Shown here: one piece after another, positions 53,951-64,000 of the stretch
Layout of the letters: each line of letters starts with the position of its first letter
How positions within the stretch are numbered: position 1 is the stretch's first letter
From: Trogon surrucura
Taxonomy: Eukaryota; Chordata; Aves; Trogoniformes; Trogonidae
Direction: 5' to 3'
DNA: 64,000 nt
NCBI GenBank assembly: GCA_020746105.1
Contig: CM036621.1
Location: forward strand, 51,990,264 to 52,054,263
Notes under the pieces: generated by a model
Told to the model about the DNA's origin: nothing
Seen by the model: the letters and a program-made list of their open reading frames with translations, nothing else
The model's database searches: none
Made by a program: the position numbers and the translations under genes

Positions 53951-54344
53951 GGATGGTGATATTACACTGCCAGCAGTAAATGCTGACTAAAAGACATTTT
54001 CAGATGCTACATCATGGGTCTGGGTTTATTTTCTAAGGTGTTCCCTCTTTTGGCACAGGAATTTCACCCCATAAATCTTGATTTTTTGCAATCCAGAATA
54101 AAGGTAAAGCACGTTGGAAGATGAGCCAGCTAATATAAAGTTTTATGTGATAAGGCTGGAAACTGTAGATCTCTTAGGGGAGGGGAAAAAGAAAGGACTT
54201 TGAGCATCGTTATTAAACACACGTCTTACACTGTGACAAATTCTGGTTCTAGCAGCGAGTTCTGGCAAAAAGAAGCAAACACTTATGCTGGGGAGGGAGT
54301 GCAGTGTATGTTCCTAATGGTTTGTAATGGTTTGCTGGGGGCTT
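53951..54344. other. Proximal upstream DNA, no gene seen
   Basis: Unique-looking AT-moderate sequence between the CR1 copy and the CpG island. A short repeat, TAATGGTTTG, occurs twice in tandem near 54315-54334 just before the TATA box. No further feature was recognised. Confidence 0.5.
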
Positions 54345-54351
54345 TATAAAA
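54345..54351 (+). promoter_or_regulatory. Canonical TATA box at the CpG-island edge
   Basis: TATAAAA lies at 54345-54351 and would direct a start near 54375, exactly where the GC-rich island begins. It is about 1.0 kb upstream of the second TATA-like box and 1.28 kb upstream of the ZNF804A ATG. It may drive an alternative upstream transcript. No transcript evidence is available here. Confidence 0.45.
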
Positions 54352-54375
54352 CGCAGCGGGTCCGTTATAGGCTGA

Positions 54376-54517
54376 GGATCGCAAAGGCAGCGCCGCAAGC
54401 CCGCATCAGACCAGGGTTATTCTCGTTTTATTCCCCGCACCAGGGCGGGCAAAGCCGCCTCCGCGGGCTCCCGGGGGCCGGGCCGGGGCCGGCGGCAGCC
54501 GCCGCGCCGGGAGAGCC
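54376..54517 (+). other. Possible alternative non-coding first exon
   Basis: The segment begins about 30 bases after the TATAAAA box and ends at GCC followed by GTGAGTAAC (GTGAGT at 54518-54523), a good match to a 5' splice site. It contains no credible coding start. If real, it would be an upstream untranslated exon of ZNF804A or a first exon of a separate non-coding RNA. This rests only on signal sequences and is inference. Confidence 0.25.
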
Positions 54518-55172
54518 GTGAGTAACCGCGGGAATGGCCGGGAACCGGCGGCGGGTCCCCCCGGGAGGTATGCGGTCGCTCCTCCCGGCCTCACCGAAAT
54601 CACGCCGCGACCCAGAAGTTTTGCCAGCGCGCTCCTTATTTATTTTTTTTTTTATTTTTTTTTTCCCCGGAGGTGGGCTGCGGCGGGATGAAGGGCTGAT
54701 GCATCACGGCGGAGGGATGGGATGCAGCTTTGCTCTGAGCGGGGATGAGAAATGACCGATTTCACCCCAGTTACGCCGTCACGGGCCAGAAAAGCCGAAA
54801 GGGGCGGCCGGCGGGGGCGGCGGCTCCCCAGCCTGCTGAGGGGCTTCGGCCCGGGGAGCGGTGATCGCGGCGGGGGCTGCTCCACCCTGAGAAGGTGCGG
54901 TCTGAGTTAGGGATTAAACAAATAGAAGGGGAAAAAATAATAAAAGAGGCGCGGTGGCAGGGCTCGGAGGAGGCGTAGGGGCTTCGGCCATCTCTCCCTG
55001 ACTTCCCCCCGCTCCCAATCCCGAAGGAACCACAGTCGTGCATCCGAACAGAAAAACAAAGCGGGGCACACCCCGCACGTGGGCTCCGGTGCTCGCTGCG
55101 GTTGGGGCGACGGGCCTGCCCCCCCTCTCTCCCTCTACCTGCAGCTGCCCCGCCCTTTCCCGGCACCGCCCC

Positions 55173-55200
55173 GGGGCTGGGCTGGGGGGGGCGGGCAGGG
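55173..55200 (+). promoter_or_regulatory. G-quadruplex-capable run in the proximal promoter
   Basis: Five runs of three or more G (GGGG, GGG, GGGGGGGG, GGG, GGG) are separated by loops of one or two bases. This satisfies the usual G-quadruplex pattern. It lies about 190-220 bases upstream of the likely start site, where such structures often modulate transcription. Confidence 0.6.
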
Positions 55201-55322
55201 TGTCGGCCCGTCCGTAGCGGGGGCAGCGGAGGCGTGCGGGGGGCTGTGGGTGGCGGTGAAGGCGGCGTGTGACAGATGTCCTCCCCTGACAGCTCCCGGT
55301 ATCAGCCCAGTGGCTCCCTGCC

Positions 55323-55327
55323 ATTGG
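55323..55327 (-). promoter_or_regulatory. Inverted CCAAT box (NF-Y type)
   Basis: CCATTGGCTC contains ATTGG, the reverse of CCAAT, with flanking bases that suit NF-Y binding. It lies 32 bases upstream of the TATA-like box and about 70 bases before the likely start site, a typical position. Confidence 0.6.
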
Positions 55328-55358
55328 CTCAGTGCAGCCGACCGGCAAGGCTGCTCGC

Positions 55359-55366
55359 TATAATAA
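55359..55366 (+). promoter_or_regulatory. TATA-like box of ZNF804A
   Basis: TATAATAA sits in otherwise GC-rich DNA, 32 bases after the inverted CCAAT box. A start would be expected near 55390, where TCAGAC (A at 55394) fits an initiator in most positions. That gives a 5' UTR of roughly 236 bases. Confidence 0.55.
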
Positions 55367-55393
55367 CACTATGCCCGCCAGAGGCGGCAGCTC

Positions 55394-56010
<617 letters not shown>

Positions 56011-59000
56011 TGAGCTGCAAGTCCGGAGACCCTTCTGGACGGGGAGCCGCAGGGCCGGGCTCCACCGCCCTCAGCCGGAGGTGAGGGGCGGCTGGCTCCC
56101 CTGAGGGGGCTTGTGGGCACCCCTCGGCCCGGAGGGCTCCGACTTGGACACCCGGTTACCGGCTGCCATTGCCCCCGGTGCCTGCGACCACCCCTCGGTG
56201 CCGGGAACAATCGGAGGGTCCTGCTCGATTAGGTGAAGGGAGGGATAGGAAACTTATTTGGGCAGAGGGATTCGTCTGTTCGCGAACAGCTTAAGAAACG
56301 ATACATGTTTTTTTGTTTGTCGGTTGCCAAGTTTTGTGGTTTTTTGAAGAGCAAAACTCTGAGCTTGAAAGGAATTATGGGTTTAGGCAATTTGGGTAGA
56401 TACTCTGGAAAGTCTGCTTAGGATGTTAAATCTGTTTCTGCATACATACGTCACACTTTGATATCTTTACTTCTGTTCGGTTTCCTATGGTTTTTGCTGA
56501 CTCGTTTGGACTCGTTCCGCTACTATTACTGAACTTTAATGGAAGAGTTATGACGCGATAGTATTGGCGATACATGTGCTCTCCTGCCTGTTCAGATAAA
56601 AGGGATGAAGGGTAATGGCAGACTGGGCGAGCTGCATCACGCAGCCTCTTAATCACGGCACAACAAAGTGTGGACAGATGTCTGGAGAGTAGGACGGAGC
56701 TGAAAGAGGGGCTTAGCCACGTTGCTTATTACTCTCTCCCATCGCCGTTGTATTCCAAAATCCCCATCAGAGATGGAGCAGAACTTACTCACCACATTCT
56801 TGTTCCCTCGAATGCATGACCTATATCGATGGGGAATTTACTGAAGTACTTAACATTTGCTAGAGTTGGCAAGCTTGCAGTTTCTCCCTAAATAAAGAGA
56901 TTAAAGCAAGTCTGAGCCAAGTCATAAAAATAGTAACTACTACGAGAGAATCTGAAGCAGATTTTTGGACTGTTTCAAATGTAAAGTTCCTGCTTTCTCA
57001 TTGTAAATCTTACCGCAATTTTATTTGCTCTGAATTTTGCATTGTTTTCTGTTAGGGATTACGTTCTTAGAATTTTAAATAAGTGTTTGTAGTATCCATG
57101 AGATGGCAATATGTGTGTAATATTTCACTGTTGCAGTTGCAAACCCAAAACCTACTGTAGAAGTATTTGGTACACTTCAAGTAATTGCATGGTATGTTAC
57201 CTTCTTTCTGCTGAACAATTTCAGTGAAGATGCACTTGGCAGGACTGAGAATACTCTGATGTAACTTTTGGACTGTGTGTTATCTTGCAATTCGTAATTG
57301 ATTCTGCTTCAGTAACATTTTATTCTTGGGTTTTTTTTTTCCCTTGCCAAAAAAAGTGACTCTATATTTTCAACATTCCTGATTGATTTATTTTGCTAGT
57401 AAAAACATTAGTAACCAAAATGTGTTGGGGAAGGCTGATGTTAACTTAACATTCAAATAAATAAATATATTATGTAGGCTTTGAAACACTTACTCTAGAA
57501 AGAAATTTGGCTGAGCCCTGCTCTTCGGTGAGAGAATAGATGCGAGAGGAGAAGAGATAGTATGAGTTGCAGTTTTGTCTTGAGAAACTTTACCTTTAAA
57601 AGCTGTTGTTGTGGGCAGTGAGAAGCATTACTGTCAAAGTTTTTTGCTGGACTGAAAACGGGAGAGATCTTAATGTTGGCTCTGTGGACAGCAAAATGAA
57701 GTCCTTTCCTATGACACAAATGGTATATATGCAGACGATCAAGACTTATGATTTGAGTGATTTTTGTTTTAAATGAGGGAAAGATACTGTTGGGTTGTGA
57801 TACAGAGTGACTGGATGGTTCAGACTAACAGTTCTGAAGTACTGAAGTATGTTTCAGCCAGCTTCTATGGGAAAATCAAATGTTACAATGTTTCAGAGGA
57901 TCAGTCACTTTCACTGTAAACAGACTTCCGAACTTAAAACGATGACAGTCTTTGTTAATAAAAAGTGCCTTATGTCTTTAGAAGTCCTGATAAGAATGCA
58001 GCCTTTTGATGTATTCTTGGTGTCTTCCAGTCTCGAATAAGAAATTAGGAGAAAACAGCTATTTGTAAATGTAAAACACAGAAATATTTTGGAGCTACTC
58101 TGACTCAGAAGTGTCTTCCCATTTTGCTGCATCTGTGCTCCAAGCTTTCTAAAATCACTGCTTCCTTGTAAACCAAGGAGAACCTGAAAACAGCTTCTGC
58201 TTACACAGTGTAGAATTGTTTCTCTGAAAAACCTTATATTTGTTAAGCTTTGCTTCTCTTAAAGAGTTCTGCCACCCTACTCTGCATAGAAAGACAAGAC
58301 AATTGTGCGTGCTACGGTAGAATTTTGCAACAAGTTTGAAAGTGCTGCTCCTAGTCAAGTGATGAAGTTGTGATTTCAAGATGATTTTATGCAGCGTATC
58401 TCAAATCTGGAGCTGATTAGCTCTTGGAGGAGGAAGATCCTTGGAGCTTTTGGCTACTGTCCCATGCTGGAGTGGCCTGGTGTTCACCTGAAACTCATCT
58501 TTTTTCTCCCAGCTCTTTTAAGAGAGGTCACTGGGAAGCACTTTTCCCAGACTGTTTGTCCCTGAAGGTAATCCTTATGTGTTCATCCCCTACTTGCGTC
58601 CTGATTCGCACAAAATTAGTCATTTAAGGCTTTATGAAGTTTTGGTTCAAAGCTCCCAGAATGTAACAGGAAGAAAGAGCTATAAATCCTTGCTCAGCTA
58701 GTAGGGAACACGAAGCACAAAAGCTTTGTCCTTCCAAAAAGGTCTTTCTTGGTGGAAAGCATAAGAGAGTTACTTTTTGGTAAAAAAGATGGAATTAATG
58801 GTGTTTGTATTGCCTAATTTCCAAGCACGGCCTTTCTCTAAGTCCTATCTACCCGTAACGCTTACTGAGTGCAGGGCGTTGGGATGTGGAGAGAGATGGG
58901 TGAGGGATGCAGGGGTGAAGTAGGAGGAAGGGAATGGCAAATGCCACATTTCTGATCCTCAGGGGAAGATGTATGGGGAAAACCTGAGCTTGGAGAGAAA

Positions 59001-60522
59001 TGAAAGGCACAAGAGAGAGCAAAGCAAAGGATGGACTTAGGCAAACTGAGAAAAGAGGCTACTATAATCCCCCACTTCTTAAATGAAAAAAAAAAATGCT
59101 AGTGAATGACCTTTTAGTGAGATGGTAGGGGAAACTGAAGGAACACATATCTGTGTACAGATCTGGGTATCTGATGGCACAGCTTTGCCTGGTGCCCAGT
59201 ACATCTGGTCCCCAAGACCCACTGGACAACTGTTAAGAGGGGTCAGGGACTGCTTCCCCCGTTGTAATCTGCTGCTCCTTACCAGGAAAGTAAATCTGAA
59301 TTAAGAATTGGTGGGAAACAGGCTCAGCACATGTGAAAGAATAGCATCCAAACTCTTAAAATTTCTTGAGAAAATGCAGCAGTTTGGTTAAAAGAAATTG
59401 GTGGTGTTTGGGCTGTTGGATAAGGCTTATTCTTCTCCCACTGTAGTTTCTACTGTCTGAAATATCCTTCAAGTACATACAGTCTCTTAATGATAGTTAA
59501 TCTGCTGCTAGAGTGCTCTGTGGAGCACTTGTTGGTGGACTACTGCCCAAGTGAACCAACTGCTGTCTGGTCTTTATGTGGCAGGTGGGTTTTGAACAAG
59601 AAACAAAAGCTACGTGGGTCAGTAATACGCAATGACATTGCAAATTTCTGATGGCTCTTCCTGCATTTTTGTGTCATATTGCTTATGCCATGGTGTTTTA
59701 ATCAGTGAGTATAGACCTGATTGCTTGGCCGTTTCTCGCCAGGTTTCATACTTGGTGACTTTGAAGATTTTCGTGAGGCTGTTCATTTTAGCAGTAGCAG
59801 TCTATAGAAATTTGTTTGCTACAAACTCTTATCCATGGATTTCTTGAAGTTTTCATGCACTTACTGTGTTCATTTTTTTGGCCTTACCTTATTGATGTCA
59901 AATTATACTAGTCTTTCTTTGCAGTTCATCTTTCTTTCTGTGGCTGCTGTCTTGCATTTTGTAATCTCAAAAAAAATATTGAAATTCATATGAAAAAAAA
60001 AGCTCTCTGGAGGGAGAAATTAGTTGTTTGGAGTCATGACCACAGATGACTCGTTAAATCCTTAAAATGCCTTTCAGAATACAAACAGAACTGGTTTATG
60101 GCATTATCCTAGTCACAGGTGCAGTTTCTGGTTGGTTGGCAAGAGAACTGACTGTGTGGTCTTCTGAGTGACTGATACATGGATGGTGACTGAATATCTG
60201 CTGTTTCACCCTAAAGTATTCCACTAATGTAAATGGTTCTGTATGTGTTTCATTGAGATTTACACTGATGGAGAATTGGCTGTGGAGGGCTTGTTCACTT
60301 TTTCTAATTGGACAAATACATTTTCTGAGTTGGCGATCAGAATGAGTAAGGTCCTATTACTGGCCCAAGAAGGTCAGTGATAGGCTTAGACCTTTCTATG
60401 GTTTAAGTTGCTACCATAATTCTAATTTTAAGTGTCTTGATGATACTGATAGAAAGTAGGTAAGATCAAAAATTTCCTGGTAAGTAGTTGTTTAAAGCAC
60501 TGTAGTTTTAAATGTACACAGA

Positions 60523-60560
60523 AATCTATTATTGTGTGCATAATCTATTATTGTGTACAG
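60523..60560 (+). repeat. 19-base tandem duplication in intron 1
   Basis: AATCTATTATTGTGTGCAT (60523-60541) is followed directly by AATCTATTATTGTGTACAG (60542-60560). The copies differ at two positions near the end. A small slippage-type duplication. Confidence 0.9.
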
Positions 60561-60976
60561 CCTTTATGTATGCGTATATATGTATGAATGTATAGGCTTA
60601 TACTTTGTTTATAAATATGAACACAGGGGACTGTAGGGATAAAATTGAAAAAACGGTCCCCAGCTCCATGAAAGGCACACATGAATTGTCTCAAAGCAGA
60701 ATAAAACTGAACTCAGTGTGATAAGGTTTGTGGAGAGAAAGAACACGTGGACTTGGACACGTGGGGTGGCTACAAGGTAGTACAGCTTCATGCTTCTCAG
60801 TCGGCTTGGACCTGGGTGCAGTGAGTGCATGTTGACCTCTAAAACACAATGTAGTACAGGTCTGTTGAAAAAGCTCTTGGATGTTCATTTATACCACCTT
60901 AATCCAGTTGTTTGTCTCTTGCCTCTTAGTTTCACTGAATAAAACTACTTTGAAAATTTACTTATGTACCTCTCTG

Positions 60977-61010
60977 TGTTTGTGTATATGTATATATTTA
61001 TATATAAATA
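60977..61010. repeat. TG/TA imperfect microsatellite in intron 1
   Basis: GTGTTTGTGTATATG followed by TATATATTTATATATAAATA. A simple repeat without evident function. Confidence 0.7.
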
Positions 61011-64000
61011 CTTAAAACTTCTTTTAAAACTCATAGGATGTAGTTCTGCTTTTATAGAAACCTCCATGGAGTTCAGATACTGATGCACTAGTGTCTTCTG
61101 AAAATGTCGTCTGTTGTTCAGGCTGTCTTATCTTTAGTTCTTTCACCTTTTGTAGAATATCTTTGTATTTTCAGATCAATTAAAGTAAATATGTTGCAGT
61201 GGACATGAAAATCTATTTTATGAGAATTTCTGCTGCTACGATAAGAAGGCAGTAAACCAACTGTAAAATACCTTGCCTCGTGAACAATACTGAAGCTGTG
61301 GTACTTCTGCATGATAAGGTGGAAATGTCTGATGATTTCAAGTCACCTGATATAAATATATAAACAATACTTACCATAAGTTTGTTTTAAATACCAGTAA
61401 AAACAAATCCTGCAGTTGTTTCCCATATCGTATATTGCCAGTGTCTGAGGGAGAATTTTAAGTTATATCTTATACAGGCAGAATTTAATAAATCTATTGC
61501 AATGCATTGTTTTTCATCTTTAGCACTGCAGAGTTGTTGTGTAGAGGTGCTGGGCTAGAAGGATATTGGTTAATGGAGGGAAATCACTTGTTGCTTCATC
61601 AGTAGTTTGTCTCCCGTGGATCTGCTAATGTCTTTGGCGTTTCAGCGGGCTCATGACTGGAGTGTGGAACTTGACAATGTTCACATCTTTGCTATGAGAG
61701 AAGCTGTGCAGCCTTAACTCCTTAAGATATTAAAATGAGAAAACAAATTATACTAATTCAGTTTGAATAGTTAATCAGTGTCACTTAAATCATGACTAAA
61801 ACCAACCACTCAGAAGGCAACAACATAACTGGGTAAAACAGAAGTAACAATAAAATTGTATCTGTATTTTAGTTCTAGAGTTCATTTATATGAATACAAG
61901 TGACTCCTTTTTTTTTTTTTTTTTAAATAAGGCTAATAATACTGATTCAGAGCATCATCAACAGGATCGTTTCAGTGAGTTGAGCAAACAGGAGGCTGTC
62001 ATAATTTAAGTGCATTTCCAAAGCAACTCGGAGAGGTTGCAGGTCTCGTGCAGTGAAACACAACAGTCTCATGTCCATCAGACTCTGTACGAGTGCCTCA
62101 TCTGGTCCGAAAATTGATAGGAGCCAGAGCCTGATGTGCAGCAAATCTAAGCTGGGACAGCTTCTCATGCAGGGCTACTACTGAGGCAGATTTTTGTACT
62201 GTAAAAGCATGGTAAGCTTCAAACACATCTGTATTCTGTTGGATATAATTAGGCTATTACCATGGTTAAATTAGTACACTTACTTAGTTTTTTTCAGATC
62301 GAGGCCTTAAAGAGTAAGTCTGAGGAGAGCCTTTGCTTTGAATATTTTCTGATGCAAATATCCGTAGCAATTTCTTAGCTCAGAGATACATAACATTAAT
62401 TTTAACACGTTGCTCAAACTGAAAGACAGCATTGCTAACATGTTTTAACACATTGCTAACTGCAAAACAGCAAGCTGGCTTCTGTATATTCAAAGCCGCA
62501 TGTATTTTTGGATTCATTAAACTTATCGAACATTCTCATAGCACAGGTTGCGATTCTAAAAGTCTCACCTTTCCTACAGGCTGTGATTTTCTGACTCGCC
62601 TATCAGTAGGGATTCACCATTGAAAAAACTAGTTAGCTGTGAGGAGCACGTTGAGAGGACATTGAGTAGGAGCCTTTTAGTTTAGCACATCGGGATTTCA
62701 AGTAGGACTTGTCTAAGTAGCTGGAAGATCTTGAATGCCCTGAGCTGGTAACAATGACAGTATTTCCTTTTTTTGAATGGCACTTGGGTATGCCAACGGG
62801 AATGACCAATCTCTGCAAAAATCAAAGCTATTGAATAGATACACCTTGAGATGGTAGGGATAGACAATCCCAGAAAATATGTCCAGAGCGTTTTCTATTA
62901 TTTAATATCTTAATTCAATTAATAATGATGGCAGCCTTATTTATAGCATAGATTCTTTAACACTGCCTGGTGGTGGTGGATTATGAGTTGATTATTTTGC
63001 TTGCTCACTTTTGATTTAGATGTAAACACAGGAGAGGGAGTAAGCCTTCCTAATTTAGTTGTGTCTGGCCAATCCCTTATAAACAAACACTAGTCAGACC
63101 CTTTTATTTTTCCACACGTTTTCAGAGCGCGAACAAAACGCTTTTCCTCCAGCATTCTTGAGAGACTGTTCTATGATGAGCTGTGACTTAGTGTTGTTTA
63201 AAAAAAGCCCAAAGTAAACAAAACAACATTTACTCACAAGGAGACACAATATTTGTCATGTTTAACCTTGTTTTTTCAATAAGAAGCTGCCTGAAGGTTT
63301 CAGGAAATCGTAATTTTAAACTCACAGTGTAATTAATTTATTTTGCTAAAATATGCTTACGATTCCCTTCCTCTGAGGACCAACCATGGCAGGGGTACAG
63401 ATTGGGCAGAGGATTTCATTTTTCCCTTGGCACAGGATGTTTGTTCTGAACCATCTGAGTTGTGTGCAAACATGAATTTCTGCAGAACCGTATTTTATTT
63501 TTTTTAATGTGTTCAGGTAGTAAATTTCCAAATATTTTCAATATGGGATTTTAAATGGTGGCAGTTATACAGATAGGGTTGTAAGAAAGGAAATGCAAAT
63601 TCTTCCGTTACAGCTCTAAGAGCAAATTGTCAAATAAGGCCTGGAGAGTAATCTCCACATCTCCTGCCTGGCATCGCTGTCCTTGTTGCATACGATAAAG
63701 AATAGAGTTTTGACTTAAAATTCTTTAAACGTCTTGGAAAAAGTTTAGATTTCGTTTGAGGAACTGAGAGATTTTTTTCTTTCTTTTCATTATCTCATCA
63801 ATATCCTTGGTTTATACGAATGATTTAGGATTTGTCAAGCTTTTTGTTTGACTGTGCTGATTTGCATTTCTTTAAAATTATTTTTTTTTTGGTGTGTGAA
63901 AATGAAATCTTTTAGAGAGACTTCTTTTCCCAAATAACAAGCAATCAGGCTACCTCCTCGGGGACCCAGCTCAAATACTCATGTTGCTAGGTTTCTTACA

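Noticed and set aside
54914..55348. 144-codon minus-strand frame in the CpG island
   Set aside because: GC-rich islands are poor in stop codons. The composition is dominated by P, R, G and A and there is no recognisable domain. Several overlapping frames in the same block look alike.

Overview
The window looks like avian nuclear DNA. It carries several 3' fragments of CR1 (chicken repeat 1) LINEs, some ending in the avian ATTCTATG-type octamer. It also carries two solo LTRs of bird endogenous-retrovirus types, in an otherwise AT-rich, intron-less, gene-poor background. The long LTR resembles a type I associate with many non-chicken (neoavian) birds, but the species cannot be fixed from sequence alone. 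I found no bacterial genes, operons, CRISPR arrays, or tRNA/rRNA genes.

Only one protein-coding gene is supported: the first coding exon of ZNF804A on the + strand (55630-55740, 37 codons, beginning [10 protein letters not shown] and ending NGNKTL at a GT splice donor). It lies inside a CpG island of about 1.9 kb. Upstream of the ATG are an inverted CCAAT box (55323-55327), a TATA-like box (55359-55366), a possible initiator near 55394 and a G-quadruplex-capable run (55173-55200). A second canonical TATA box at 54345-54351 sits at the upstream edge of the island, followed about 170 bases later by a splice-donor-like GTGAGT. This suggests, without proving it, an alternative upstream non-coding first exon. 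The zinc finger and the rest of the protein lie in later exons beyond the window; 55741-64000 is the start of intron 1.

Layout: 1-9961 AT-rich intergenic DNA; 9962-11182 a minus-strand solo LTR with a near-perfect target duplication; 12544-12922 an alpharetrovirus-like plus-strand solo LTR, followed at 12957 by a CR1 stub; CR1 fragments also at 15030, 20111 (minus), 22749 and 53563; faint MIR-like SINE relics near 6761, 33261 and 35967; small tandem duplications at 31641, 41881 and 60523; then the ZNF804A promoter, exon 1 and intron 1. The roughly 54 kb of gene-free DNA upstream fits the gene-poor interval that precedes ZNF804A in other vertebrates.

I did not find a convincing previously undescribed biological system. 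The best leads are the architecture of the ZNF804A 5' end (two candidate core promoters, a start-overlapping upstream ORF, a G-quadruplex) and the local cluster of retroelements at 10-13 kb. Short open frames elsewhere, including those of 140-190 codons, show no recognisable domain and are most simply chance frames or pieces of repeats.
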